Origin: Chromatiaceae bacterium
Lineage (GTDB): Bacteria; Pseudomonadota; Gammaproteobacteria; Chromatiales; Chromatiaceae
Reading direction: 5' to 3'
Assembly: GCA_024235415.1 (NCBI GenBank)
Contig: JACKML010000004.1
Location: forward strand, 1 to 64,000
Length of the DNA: 64,000 nt
Every line of letters begins with the position of its first letter. Position 1 is the first letter of the stretch. Below the pieces are notes generated by a model. That model searched no databases and was not told where the DNA came from. It saw only the letters and a program-made list of their open reading frames with translations. The translations under genes and the position numbers were made by a program. Positions 22,958-32,364 of this stretch are shown in pieces.

Positions 22958-23605
22958 ATGTCCAATCTGCGTCAGACGATTGCCGAATACGATGCCGCCA
23001 AGGCCCAGCGCGTGCCCGCCCCAGTCCTGCAGACAATGGCCGAGGCGACGCGGCAACTCGAGACCCTGGGTATTGCCGACCGCAGCCTCAAGACCGGGGA
23101 CCGGGTAGCGGATTTCGTGCTCCCCAACCACCTCGGTGAACCCAGGCGCCTGACCGAAATGCTGGCGGATTCGGTCGTCGTGCTCAGCTTCTATCGTGGC
23201 GGCTGGTGCCCTTACTGCAACATGGAACTGCGTGCACTGCAGCAGGCCTTGCCGGAAATCCGTGCCACAGGCGCCGAACTGGTCGCGATCTCGCCCGAGC
23301 TTCCGGACAAGACACTGGACACACAGACCCGTCACGCACTGGAATTCGATGTCCTGAGTGACCGCGGCAACCGCATCAGCGAGGCCTTCGGCCTGGCCTT
23401 CGAGCTGCCTGAACAGCTGCGCCCGATCTATACCTCGCTCGGCATCGACATCCCCGCGTTCAATGGCGACGCCAGCTTCATTCTGCCGGTGCCCGCCACT
23501 TATGTGATCGACAGCAACGGCATCATCCGCTTCCATTTCGTCAACGCCGACTACACGCGACGCCTCGAACCCGACGAGATGTTGCGCGCCCTGCGCGGCA
23601 ATTAG
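22958..23605 (+). CDS. Peroxiredoxin-like protein (AhpC/TSA family)
   Basis: 215 residues with a thioredoxin fold. The active site reads SFYRGGWCPYCNMEL, i.e. Cys84 and Cys87 in a CPYC motif, as in the peroxiredoxin-like subfamily that couples peroxide reduction to a CXXC resolving pair. AVxISPELPD and ATYVIDSNGIIRFHFV complete the core. The N-terminal 45 residues form a helical extension. It is probably cytoplasmic, as no signal peptide is seen. A strong -35/-10 promoter and TetR-type operators lie immediately upstream, so expression should respond to the divergent regulator. Confidence 0.92.
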   Translation: MSNLRQTIAEYDAAKAQRVPAPVLQTMAEATRQLETLGIADRSLKTGDRVADFVLPNHLGEPRRLTEMLADSVVVLSFYRGGWCPYCNMELRALQQALPEIRATGAELVAISPELPDKTLDTQTRHALEFDVLSDRGNRISEAFGLAFELPEQLRPIYTSLGIDIPAFNGDASFILPVPATYVIDSNGIIRFHFVNADYTRRLEPDEMLRALRGN

Positions 23606-23696
23606 CCGATACACGCATCCCGCGGGGGTAGAATGGCCGCACAACCGGGGCGGCCAGTGCCGCCCCTGCCCTTGTTCAGTAACCGGGAGCCCGCAG

Positions 23697-24140
23697 ATGG
23701 CCATCTGGGTCGACGCCGACGCCTGTCCGCGGGTGATCCGCGACATCCTTTATCGAGCGGCCGAACGCTGCCAGGTCGAGTTGACACTGGTCGCCAACCA
23801 GTCGATCGAAGTGCCGCGGTCGCGCCACATCCGCATGTTGACCGTGTCTGCAGGTTTCGATGTGGCAGACAACGAGATCGCGCGTCGCGCAGAACCGGGC
23901 GACCTGGTGGTGACATCGGATATCCCGCTGGCGGCCGATGCAATCGCCAAGCAGGCCGAGGTGGTCAGTCCGCGCGGCGAACGTTTCACGCCGGACAACA
24001 TCCGCGAACGCCTGACGATGCGCGATTTCATGGACACGATGCGCAGCAGCGGCCTCACCAGCGGCGGACCGCCACCACTGTCGCCAACCGACCGCCAGGC
24101 CTTTGCCAACGCGCTTGACAGTTACCTGGCAAGGCGTTGA
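23697..24140 (+). CDS. YaiI/YqxD family protein (DUF188)
   Basis: 147 residues with the family motifs IWVDADACPRVIRDIL at the N-terminus, VSAGFDVADNEIA, PGDLVVTSDIPLA and the conserved FTPDNIRERLTMRDFM. This is a conserved PIN-like fold protein (YaiI in E. coli) of unknown biochemical role, possibly a nuclease because of its acidic residues. The ATG at 23697 is preceded by GGGAG at 23685-23689. It converges on deaD with a 12-base gap. Confidence 0.92.
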   Translation: MAIWVDADACPRVIRDILYRAAERCQVELTLVANQSIEVPRSRHIRMLTVSAGFDVADNEIARRAEPGDLVVTSDIPLAADAIAKQAEVVSPRGERFTPDNIRERLTMRDFMDTMRSSGLTSGGPPPLSPTDRQAFANALDSYLARR

Positions 24141-24152
24141 AACGAGAGGCCG

Positions 24153-26306
24153 TCAGGCGTCGCCCTTGGGGCCCTTGTTGAGCGAAAGGCGCGGTTTCGG
24201 CGGCTTGTCACCCGCCGGCTTGCCCCTTTTCTTGGGATAACCGCCACCCGGTTTCGTCCCCGGCCTGGCGGCCGCACCCTTGCCTCCCGACTTGTACGCC
24301 GGCCTGCGGTCATCGCTGATGCTGGCATCGCCCGCCGCATGCCCGCGTTCCCTGGCCGGGCCCTTGGCCGCGAACGGCTTGCGCGGCGGCACCTGCCCGG
24401 CCTCGCGATCCTGCGCGAAACGCTTGGGCGTCCGCTCCGGTCGCGGCGCCTCACCCGCATGCGCTGACTTTTCGTACCGATGTGGCGGACGTTCCGCCGG
24501 CGCACCCTGGGCGGCGTCGCGGCGCGGCCGCTTCGGCGGCCGGGCAGCACCCTTGTCCCCGCCACGTGCCGGACGTTTTGCACTGGGTGCGGCACTTGCC
24601 GGATCGAATTCACTGAGCGGCTGGATCGCCAGTCGCTGCTGGCACACCCAGGTGTTCTGCAGGTCGCGCATCGTCTCGGCCGGCATCCCGGCGGGCAGGT
24701 CGACCGTGGTGAAATCGTCGAAGATCTCGATATGGCCGATGTAGCGGCTCTCAAGGTCGGCCTCGTTTGCTATCGCGCCGACGATGTTGCCCGGCTTCAC
24801 GCCGTGCTGATAACCCACCGCGACGCGGTAGCGTGCCATCTCGACCTCGGGAAAGTCCTTCAGCGGCAGCGCCTGGGTCTCCAGCGACTTCTGCGGCCGC
24901 TGGCGTTCCGGCCGGGCCGGCCGCCGCTCACGGTCGTCACGATCGGCGGAATCGAAATCGCGTCGCGCCGGGCGCGCCGACTCGGCCTTGGGATCGAGCA
25001 GCAACGGTACGTCACCCTGCGCCAGCTTGGCCAGCGCAGCGGCGATCTGCAGCGCATCGAGGTCCTCTTCCTGCTCGAGTTCGCTGACCAGCCGGTAATA
25101 CAGCGCAAGGTCCTGGCTCTCGATGGTCTCGCGCACGCTGGCCTTGAAACGTTCGGTGCGCTTGGAGTTGATATCGTGCACCGACGGCAGGTCCATCGGC
25201 TCGATCTGCTGCCCGGTTGCCTTTTCGATCGAACGCAACATGCGCCGTTCGCGCGGGGCGACGAACAGGATCGCCTCGCCGGCGGCGCCGGCACGCCCGG
25301 TGCGACCGATACGGTGCACATAGGACTCGGTGTCGTACGGGATGTCGTAGTTGATGACATGGCTGACACGTTTGACGTCCAGCCCGCGCGCCACCACGTC
25401 GGTGGCGACCAGGATATCGGTCTTGCCGTCGCGCAGCCGGTCCACGGTGCGCTCACGTTGCACCTGCGGGACGTCACCATTCAGCGCCTCGGCGGCAAAT
25501 CCGCGCGCGCTGAGTTTTTCGGCGAGTTCCACCGTAGCGGTCTTGGTGCGTACGAAGATGATCACGCCGTCGAAAGTCTCGTTCTCCAGCATCCGGGTCA
25601 GGGCATCGAGCTTGTGCAACCCTCCGATCGGCCAGTAGCGCTGGCGGATGTTCTCCGCGGTCGTGGTGCGCGACGCGATCCTGACATGTTGCGGGTCGCG
25701 CAGGTGACGCTCGGCGACCTTGCGGATCTCGGCCGGCATGGTGGCGGAGAACAACGCGATCTGTCGCTGCGGCGGGGTGTGCTGCAGGATCCATTCGACG
25801 TCATCGATGAAACCCATGCGCAACATCTCGTCGGCCTCGTCCAGCACCAGTGCCTGCAGGCGCGAGATATCCAGGGTGCCGCGGCGCATATGGTCCATGA
25901 TGCGGCCCGGCGTTCCGACCACCACCTGGACGCCGCGGCGCAGCTGGTTGAGTTGCAGACCCATACCCTGCCCGCCATAGATCGGCAGCACGTGAAACCC
26001 GGGCAGGAAGCGCGCATAGGTCTGCATCGCCTCGGCGACCTGCAGCGCCAGCTCGCGGGTCGGCGCCAGCACCAGGAGCTGCGGATGGTTGGCCGCCGGA
26101 TCGATGCGCGCCAGTAGCGGCAGCGCAAACGCGGCAGTCTTGCCGGTGCCGGTCTGCGCCTGACCGATCAGGTCACTGCCGCCGAGCAGCAGCGGGATGG
26201 CCTGCGCCTGGATCGGCGACGGCGTCTCGTAGCCGACCTCCGCCAATACGGCGAGCAGCGGGCCGGGCAGACCCAGCGAGGCAAAGTCGGTAGTTTGTTC
26301 AGACAT
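24153..26306 (-). CDS. deaD: DEAD-box RNA helicase DeaD/CsdA
   Basis: 717 residues. The helicase core has Q motif, AQTGTGKT (Walker A, about 48-55), PTREL, TPGR, VLDEADEML, SAT, and HRIGRTGR. Then comes a dimerisation-like segment, a DbpA-type RNA-binding domain (MARYRVAVGYQHGVKPGNIV) and a very basic Lys/Arg/Pro-rich tail from about residue 600. DeaD unwinds RNA structure in ribosome assembly and mRNA decay, especially in the cold. Its 5' flank of 239 bases up to nhaA is long enough for a leader transcript, but no cold-box was identified. The length exceeds E. coli DeaD (629) through the tail. Confidence 0.96.
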   Translation of the reverse strand: MSEQTTDFASLGLPGPLLAVLAEVGYETPSPIQAQAIPLLLGGSDLIGQAQTGTGKTAAFALPLLARIDPAANHPQLLVLAPTRELALQVAEAMQTYARFLPGFHVLPIYGGQGMGLQLNQLRRGVQVVVGTPGRIMDHMRRGTLDISRLQALVLDEADEMLRMGFIDDVEWILQHTPPQRQIALFSATMPAEIRKVAERHLRDPQHVRIASRTTTAENIRQRYWPIGGLHKLDALTRMLENETFDGVIIFVRTKTATVELAEKLSARGFAAEALNGDVPQVQRERTVDRLRDGKTDILVATDVVARGLDVKRVSHVINYDIPYDTESYVHRIGRTGRAGAAGEAILFVAPRERRMLRSIEKATGQQIEPMDLPSVHDINSKRTERFKASVRETIESQDLALYYRLVSELEQEEDLDALQIAAALAKLAQGDVPLLLDPKAESARPARRDFDSADRDDRERRPARPERQRPQKSLETQALPLKDFPEVEMARYRVAVGYQHGVKPGNIVGAIANEADLESRYIGHIEIFDDFTTVDLPAGMPAETMRDLQNTWVCQQRLAIQPLSEFDPASAAPSAKRPARGGDKGAARPPKRPRRDAAQGAPAERPPHRYEKSAHAGEAPRPERTPKRFAQDREAGQVPPRKPFAAKGPARERGHAAGDASISDDRRPAYKSGGKGAAARPGTKPGGGYPKKRGKPAGDKPPKPRLSLNKGPKGDA

Positions 26307-26545
26307 GACAGGACCAATGGGGGTTGCGGAGGCTATATAAGCATAGCGGGGCGCGGATTATACGCTCGCACGCCCGGCCAGTCGCTATTTTTTCCGGTTT
26401 TCCAATCGCTTATGCCCGGGTGTCGCGGGCCGCCCGGCCTGCGTGATCGCGGGCAACTTCAAGAAACCCGATCTGAAGTGGCTGCAAGCGCGCGCTCAAT
26501 TTGCGAACATTCGCTGGCCAACCGAACAAGGGAAACAGACACGGC

Positions 26546-27727
26546 ATGCTGAAAAGCCTCAACGACTTCCTTCGCCTCGAGTCCGCTGGCGGCATCCTGC
26601 TGGTGCTGGCGGCCGTCGCCGCAATGCTGCTCGCAAACTCGCCGGCCGCAGGTATTTATGCCTGGCTGTTCGATATGCCGGTCGAGATACGGGTCGGCCC
26701 ACTGCAAATCGCCAAACCCCTGCTGATGTGGGTGAACGACGGGCTGATGGCGATCTTCTTCTTTCTCGTCGGCCTGGAGCTCAAACGAGAACTGATCGAG
26801 GGCGAACTGTCGAAATCCGGAAGCATTCTGCTCCCGGCAGTCGGCGCTATCGGCGGAATGGCATTGCCCGCCGTCATCTATGCCTACATCAACTGGGGCG
26901 ACGAGGTCGCGCTGGCCGGCTGGGCGATCCCTGCCGCTACCGACATTGCTTTTGCACTAGGCATCCTCACGTTGCTCGGCAGCAGGGTACCGACGTCGCT
27001 GAAGGTATTCCTGGTTTCGCTGGCGATCTTTGACGACATCGGCGCCATCATCATCATCGCGCTGTTCTACACGGACGGACTCTCGACGACGGCCCTGACC
27101 ATCGCAGCCGTGAGCATCGCCTTCCTGTTCATGTTGAACCGGCGGAATGTGACCGCGCTGGTGCCCTATGTCTTCGTCGGCATCGTTTTGTGGATTGCGG
27201 TACTGAAATCCGGCGTTCACGCGACGCTGGCGGGGGTCGTGCTGGCGATATTCATCCCGATGCGCCACCCCGAACGACCCAATCACTCACCGCTGCGTGC
27301 CCTCGAACACGATCTGCACCCGGTCGTTGCATTCGTGATATTGCCGATATTCGCGTTCGCCAATGCGGGCATCGATCTACATGGTGTGACACTGGAATAC
27401 GTGCTGCACCCGGTTCCGCTGGGTGTCATGGCCGGTCTTTTCGTCGGCAAACAGGTGGGGGTGTTCGTGTTCTGCTGGGCTGCGGTCAGGCTGGGTTTTG
27501 CGAGTCTGCCGCGCGGCAGCGGCTGGCTGGGTCTGTATGGCATCGCACTGCTGTGCGGTGTGGGATTCACCATGAGCCTGTTCATCGGCAGCCTCGCCTT
27601 CGAGAACGCGGGCCAGGTGATGTTCGACGAGCGCATCGGGATCATGCTCGGCTCGCTGATATCCGGCCTGGCCGGCTATCTGCTGTTGCGCCACGCCTGC
27701 AGCCTGGCCAACAGCGAGTGCCGCTGA
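26546..27727 (+). CDS. nhaA: Na+/H+ antiporter NhaA
   Basis: 393 residues with about twelve helices. The functional aspartates appear at the E. coli positions: Asp133 (PAATDIAFALGIL) and Asp163-Asp164 (AIFDDIGAI). FFFLVGLELKREL and the C-terminal GVGFTMSLFIGSLAF are standard NhaA motifs. It exchanges 2 H+ in for 1 Na+ out, controlling pH and salt at alkaline pH. ATG 26546 is used; AAGGGAA lies about 12 bases upstream, a somewhat distant ribosome site. It is one of several sodium/proton systems in this window. Confidence 0.97.
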   Translation: MLKSLNDFLRLESAGGILLVLAAVAAMLLANSPAAGIYAWLFDMPVEIRVGPLQIAKPLLMWVNDGLMAIFFFLVGLELKRELIEGELSKSGSILLPAVGAIGGMALPAVIYAYINWGDEVALAGWAIPAATDIAFALGILTLLGSRVPTSLKVFLVSLAIFDDIGAIIIIALFYTDGLSTTALTIAAVSIAFLFMLNRRNVTALVPYVFVGIVLWIAVLKSGVHATLAGVVLAIFIPMRHPERPNHSPLRALEHDLHPVVAFVILPIFAFANAGIDLHGVTLEYVLHPVPLGVMAGLFVGKQVGVFVFCWAAVRLGFASLPRGSGWLGLYGIALLCGVGFTMSLFIGSLAFENAGQVMFDERIGIMLGSLISGLAGYLLLRHACSLANSECR

Positions 27728-27750
27728 CCGCGGCATGATCAACGCCGGGC

Positions 27751-28089
27751 TCAGTGCGGGTGTTCGAAGAACACGTACGGTGTCGAGTAATCACTGAACT
27801 CGAAATAGACCTTTTTCTCACCCGGGTCTTTCTGCATGTTCAGGTTCTCGTCGAACACGCCATAACCGAAACGATACGGGCGCGGCTCGTTGCCCTGGGT
27901 GGCAACGGCCGTACTCAGCTTGTCGACCTCGATGAAGCGGCGAACCAGCGTGTCACCCGAGTAGATCTCCAGTACGCCATTGGTGCCGGTCCAGTTCTGG
28001 ATCGCCCGGCCGAGCTTGTTCTGGGTCTCCTGGGTGCAGGCCACGCCGAGCGCCGACACCGCAATCAGCACAACTCCCCGCCATTTCAT
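27751..28089 (-). CDS. Small lipoprotein of the cytochrome-antiporter operon
   Basis: 112 residues with a lipoprotein signal ending SALGVAC (Cys about 18). The mature part is soluble with many aromatic and charged residues and includes NWTGTNGVLEIYSGDTLVR and DPGEKKVYFEFSDY. I do not recognise a family. It starts 2 bases after the stop of the CPA2 antiporter gene, so it belongs to that operon and may modulate or localise with it. Likely anchored to the inner or outer membrane facing the periplasm. Confidence 0.8.
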   Translation of the reverse strand: MKWRGVVLIAVSALGVACTQETQNKLGRAIQNWTGTNGVLEIYSGDTLVRRFIEVDKLSTAVATQGNEPRPYRFGYGVFDENLNMQKDPGEKKVYFEFSDYSTPYVFFEHPH

Positions 28090-28091
28090 GA

Positions 28092-29555
28092 TCACTGCCT
28101 TGTCTCCGCTTCGCTGAGTCCATTCTCGCAGACCCCGCGGCGCAATGCGTACTTCAACAGAGAAGGTGCAATCACCGTGGTGATCACCACCATCAGCACA
28201 ATGGATGAAAACAACTGACTGTTGATCACCCCAAGCGCCTTGCCGATGCTGGCGAAAATCAGTCCCACCTCACCACGCGGCATCATACCGAGCCCGATCG
28301 CCAGGTGGTTCAGGCCGCGCCCGGCAAAATAGCCGCTGGCCAGTTTGCCGATGATCGCGGCCACCGTCAGTCCGCTGGCGAACACGATCACGTCCACACT
28401 GAGGAAGCTCTCGAGCTTGACCTGCATTCCGATCAGGACGAAGAAGATCGGCACCAGAATGGCCTCGAGCGGCGCCATCAGGCTCTTGATCGTGACCGCA
28501 CTCTTCACACAGTCCTTTTCCCAGTCACGGAAGTAACAGTCATTCATGATCAGCCCGGCAGCAAATGCACCGATGATGGTTGCAAGCCCCACCAGGTCAG
28601 CGAACCACGACAGACCCATCACAAAGATGAAGCTGACAAAGATCTTGGCCTCGGCGAACTCCATGTCACGCATCGAGTGGATCAGCGCCCGCAGGATGAA
28701 TGGACCGCCATACAGCGACGCCACGACGAACAGCGCAGACAACGCCAGTATCTGCGCAATCACATCGCCCTGCAGACTGCCGCTGACCACGATTCCCGAA
28801 ACGATTGCGAGCGAGATCAGACCCAGCACGTCGTCGAAGATCGCTGCCCCGAGGATGATGCTGGCCTCGCGCGAATGCAGCACGTTGAGCTCACTGAGCA
28901 CCCGCGCGGTTATGCCGACGCTGGTGGCGCCGAGGGTGGCTGCGATGAACAGCAGGGCCCCGAGGGAATGATCTGGCGAGGCCAACCACGCCACCATCAG
29001 GCCGAGGATGAACGGGGTGAACATCCCCACCATGGCAACCCGCAGCGACGGCACACCGGCCGTGCGCATCTCCTCGACACTGCTCTCCAGACCGACCAGG
29101 AACAGCAGGAATATCACGCCATAGCGCGAAAAGATGTCGATCGTATGGGCGATGCCCAGAAGTTGGCCACCGTGCGGTCCCTCCAGGATCTCCACCATCT
29201 TCTGCGCCACTTGCGGATCGGCGATGCGTTGCCGCGCCGCCTCGTCGAGCGAAAGCCCGCCGAGGGTCAGGTCCACGATATCGAACAGTCCTGTACCCTC
29301 GCGCAGTGCCAGGATGAAGTCGCCACCGAGCAGATAGACCAGATTGCCCAGCGCGATGCCGACAATCAGTTCACCGAGTACCGTGGGCTGATGGAACCGG
29401 CGCGAGACATAACGGCCCATCACGGCGAATACCAGGATGCCAGTGACGCCGAGAATCACCGGCGCCACCGGATCTGAATGCTCCATGTCGGCCGCACGGG
29501 CGATGCCAACTGTCAGCAGCCAAAGCCAAATCGAACCCAGGCATGTGCGTTTCAT
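28092..29555 (-). CDS. CPA2-family cation/proton antiporter with signal-like N-terminus
   Basis: 487 residues with about twelve to thirteen helices. Motifs of the KefB/NhaP2-like CPA2 superfamily include QPTVLGELIVGIALGN, FLLFLVGLES, ATLGATSVGITARVL, GAAIFDDVLGLI (the DD cation site), AFAAGLIMN and MPRGEVGLIFASIG. The protein has an extra N-terminal hydrophobic leader (about 6-22, IARAADMEHSD) and an insertion at about 80-130 between TM2 and TM3. No Rossmann (TrkA_N) domain is attached. A c-type cytochrome gene precedes it by 21 bases and a lipoprotein follows, an unusual grouping. Confidence 0.93.
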   Translation of the reverse strand: MKRTCLGSIWLWLLTVGIARAADMEHSDPVAPVILGVTGILVFAVMGRYVSRRFHQPTVLGELIVGIALGNLVYLLGGDFILALREGTGLFDIVDLTLGGLSLDEAARQRIADPQVAQKMVEILEGPHGGQLLGIAHTIDIFSRYGVIFLLFLVGLESSVEEMRTAGVPSLRVAMVGMFTPFILGLMVAWLASPDHSLGALLFIAATLGATSVGITARVLSELNVLHSREASIILGAAIFDDVLGLISLAIVSGIVVSGSLQGDVIAQILALSALFVVASLYGGPFILRALIHSMRDMEFAEAKIFVSFIFVMGLSWFADLVGLATIIGAFAAGLIMNDCYFRDWEKDCVKSAVTIKSLMAPLEAILVPIFFVLIGMQVKLESFLSVDVIVFASGLTVAAIIGKLASGYFAGRGLNHLAIGLGMMPRGEVGLIFASIGKALGVINSQLFSSIVLMVVITTVIAPSLLKYALRRGVCENGLSEAETRQ

Positions 29556-29576
29556 TGGCGCAGCTCCCTAGGCGTT

Positions 29577-29903
29577 CTACCTGAGATTGAGCTGACGACG
29601 GACATAGATCGCAATTGCCTCGGCCTCATGCTTGGGCATTGCAGAGAAAGTCGGCATCCGCGAATCCTCCGCACGTCCGTGACCCTGGATGTAGTGGACC
29701 ATCTGGCGATAGGTCATCGTGGTGTACCTGACCGGTGGAACACCCTTGAGAAAAGTACCGTCACCCGAACCCTGGTGACACGCGGCGCAATGGTGGTTGT
29801 AGAGGTCTGCACCTGACTTGAGTTGGGGATGATCATGGTCGTCGCGTCCACCACAGGCAAAAAGCACACCTGTACACATCAAAGTGACCGTAGACAGGCG
29901 CAT
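29577..29903 (-). CDS. Monoheme c-type cytochrome, predicted lipoprotein
   Basis: 108 residues. A lipoprotein-type signal (TGVLFAC at about 9-17) is followed by a class I cytochrome c domain with the heme motif CAACH (residues about 40-44) and an axial methionine in SRMPTFSAMP. ATG 29903 is used because GGGGGGTG lies just upstream, while GTG 29912 has none. The small periplasmic cytochrome would be tethered to a membrane and carry electrons. It is the first gene of a three-gene operon with a cation/proton antiporter, suggesting, as inference only, redox-linked control of ion flux. Confidence 0.9.
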   Translation of the reverse strand: MRLSTVTLMCTGVLFACGGRDDHDHPQLKSGADLYNHHCAACHQGSGDGTFLKGVPPVRYTTMTYRQMVHYIQGHGRAEDSRMPTFSAMPKHEAEAIAIYVRRQLNLR

Positions 29904-30049
29904 TTTCGACACCCCCCGAAGGACAGCAGTCGACTCAAGGCTACCACAACCGCACCCTATTCCCCTGCCGTCGAGGGGGGAAAGGAAATCTCCGCCAAGG
30001 CGGTGCTATATTGGTAAATCCGTTCTGCGCTCGATCAGCCATTTCTTTC

Positions 30050-32227
30050 ATGCAGCCGCCTGCTCCCGATCTCTTCGGTCACCGCCGCCACTGGGCGCAC
30101 AAGTTCGGTCCCGCGCCCTTCCTGCCGATGTCGCGCGGCGAGATGGACCTGCTCGGCTGGGACAGCTGCGACATCATCATCGTCACCGGTGACGCCTACG
30201 TCGATCACCCCAGCTTCGGCATGGCGGTGATCGGTCGCGTGCTCGAGGCACAGGGCTTTCGCGTCGGCATCATCGCGCAGCCGGATTTCGACAGCGCTAA
30301 GGACTTCGCACGCCTCGGCCGGCCCAATCTGTATTTCGGTGTCACCGGCGGCAACATGGATTCGATGGTCAACCGCTATACCTCGGAACGCCGCCTGCGA
30401 TCCGACGACGCCTACACACCAGATGCAGAAGGGGGCAAGAGACCCGACCGCGCCGTGATCGTCTATTCACAGCGTTGCCGCGAGGCGTTCAAGGATGTCC
30501 CGATCGTGATTGGCGGTATCGAGGCGAGCCTGAGGCGGATTGCGCATTTCGACTATTGGCAGGAGAAGGTGCGGCGTTCCGTACTGATCGACGCCAAGGC
30601 GGACATGCTGCTGTTTGGCAACGCGGAACGCGCAATCGTCGAACTGAGCCATCGCCTGGCCGGCGGCGAGGCGATCGCCGACATCACGGACCTGCGAGGC
30701 AGTGCGTTTGCGCGACGAGCGTTGCCGGCGAACTGGACGGTCATCGATTCCAGCCATATCGATGCCCCCGGCAGGATCGAGGCGCACCCTGACCCGTATC
30801 TCGACACCACGCGCCAGGACGCGGCGCAACCGCCACAGGATGCGGTTGATACCATCGTCGAACCAGGTCCCACCGTGGTGACGCTGCACACCCGCCCGAA
30901 AGGCCAGGATCGCCACCAGACAGTGGTGCGGCTGCCGGCATTCGAGGCGGTGCGCGACGACCCAGTACTTTACGCACATGCCTCGCGCGTACTGCATCTC
31001 GAGTCGAACCCGGGCAATGCGCGCGCGCTGGTGCAGCGCCACGGCGACCGCGACCTGTGGATCAACCCACCGCCGATCCCGCTGCGTACCCCGGAACTCG
31101 ACAAGGTGTTCGAGCTTCCCTACCAGCGGATACCACACCCGGCCTATGGCGATGCGCGCATCCCCGCGTACGAGATGATCCGCTTCTCGGTCAACATCAT
31201 GCGCGGCTGTTTCGGCGGCTGCTCGTTCTGCTCGATCACCGAGCACGAAGGCCGGATCATCCAGAACCGCTCGGAACACAGCATCCTGCGCGAGATCGAG
31301 AACATCCGGGACCATACGCCCGGCTTCACCGGTGTGATCTCCGACCTCGGCGGGCCGACCGCAAACATGTGGCGGCTGCACTGCAGGGACCCCAAGATCG
31401 AATCCAGCTGCCGGCGCCTTTCCTGCGTGTATCCCGGGATCTGTGACAACCTCAAGACCGACCAGATGCCGCTGGTCCACCTGTATCGCAAGGCACGGGC
31501 CTTGCCCGGCATCAAACGCGTGTTCATCGCGTCCGGCCTGCGCTATGACATCGCGGTGGAGACGCCGGAATACGTCAGGGAACTGGTCACCCACCACGTC
31601 GGTGGCTACCTGAAGATTGCACCCGAGCACACCGAGCAGGGACCGCTATCGAAAATGATGAAACCCGGCATGGGGACTTACGACCGCTTCAAGGCGATGT
31701 TCGACAAGTTTTCCAAGCAGGCCGGCAAGGAACAATACCTGATCCCCTATTTCATTGCGGCGCACCCCGGCACCACCGACGAGGACATGCTGAACCTTGC
31801 GCTGTGGCTCAAGGCCAACGGCTTCCGTGCCGATCAGGTGCAGGCCTTCCTGCCGTCACCGATGGCGATGGCGACCGCCATGTGGCACAGCGGCCGCAAT
31901 CCACTGAAAAAGATAACGCGCTCATCCGAGCCCGTGTTTTCGCCGAAGGGACGGCGCCAGCGCCGCGTCCACAAGGCGTTCCTGCGTTACCATGATCCGA
32001 ACAACTGGCCACTGCTGCGCGAGACGCTGCAGGCGATGGGCCGGGCCGATCTGATCGGCAATGGCAAGCGTCACCTGGTACCGAGCTTTCAACCTGCCGG
32101 TACCGGCGGCCGGCCGGAAGGGGCGAGGACACCGTCGCCGCGTGGCGACGGCAAAGGCAGCTTCCGGACGCAACAGACGCATGGTGTGAAGCGCAAGCCT
32201 TCTGGTACGCGGCGCAAGCCGCGTTAG
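30050..32227 (+). CDS. ygiQ: YgiQ-family radical SAM protein
   Basis: 725 residues. N-terminal YgiQ domain (DIIIVTGDAYVDHPSFGMAV, FGVTGGNMDSMVNRYTSE). The radical SAM core has Cys387, Cys391 and Cys394 in CFGGCSFC, with the AdoMet-associated ISDLGGPTANMW and CVYPGICDNL. DUF3362-type C-terminus (FLPSPMAMATAMWHSGRNPL) and a basic tail. The family is widely conserved but its reaction is unknown; the twin cysteines CVYPGIC may bind a second cluster. ATG 30050 is chosen; residues before it in the same frame lack homology. A TATATT-like -10 lies at about 30008. Confidence 0.93.
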   Translation: MQPPAPDLFGHRRHWAHKFGPAPFLPMSRGEMDLLGWDSCDIIIVTGDAYVDHPSFGMAVIGRVLEAQGFRVGIIAQPDFDSAKDFARLGRPNLYFGVTGGNMDSMVNRYTSERRLRSDDAYTPDAEGGKRPDRAVIVYSQRCREAFKDVPIVIGGIEASLRRIAHFDYWQEKVRRSVLIDAKADMLLFGNAERAIVELSHRLAGGEAIADITDLRGSAFARRALPANWTVIDSSHIDAPGRIEAHPDPYLDTTRQDAAQPPQDAVDTIVEPGPTVVTLHTRPKGQDRHQTVVRLPAFEAVRDDPVLYAHASRVLHLESNPGNARALVQRHGDRDLWINPPPIPLRTPELDKVFELPYQRIPHPAYGDARIPAYEMIRFSVNIMRGCFGGCSFCSITEHEGRIIQNRSEHSILREIENIRDHTPGFTGVISDLGGPTANMWRLHCRDPKIESSCRRLSCVYPGICDNLKTDQMPLVHLYRKARALPGIKRVFIASGLRYDIAVETPEYVRELVTHHVGGYLKIAPEHTEQGPLSKMMKPGMGTYDRFKAMFDKFSKQAGKEQYLIPYFIAAHPGTTDEDMLNLALWLKANGFRADQVQAFLPSPMAMATAMWHSGRNPLKKITRSSEPVFSPKGRRQRRVHKAFLRYHDPNNWPLLRETLQAMGRADLIGNGKRHLVPSFQPAGTGGRPEGARTPSPRGDGKGSFRTQQTHGVKRKPSGTRRKPR

Positions 32228-32258
32228 CGTGAACCCCGTGAAGCAAGCCTGCTCCCCG

Positions 32259-32286
32259 CTCTCCCCCTGAGAGGGAGTTGGGAGAG
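32259..32286. repeat. C/T-rich intergenic hairpin, REP-like
   Basis: CTCTCCC (32259-32265) pairs with GGGAGAG (32280-32286) around a purine-rich loop in the gap between ygiQ and the CBS gene. It shares its CTCTCCC/GGGAGAG arms with the palindrome at 13242-13263, so both may be copies of one dispersed element. It could also act as a weak terminator for ygiQ. Confidence 0.45.
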
Positions 32287-32364
32287 AGGGAAGCAGCCAT
32301 GGCTGACAGCCAGGACCGTTGGAACGATGCTGACTGCTTATGAACCCCGCCGGAGGAACGAGAC

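Noticed and set aside
32259..32286. Rho-independent terminator for ygiQ
   Set aside because: The stem is only 7 bp with a 14-nt loop and lacks a T-tract, so it is listed as a repeat instead.
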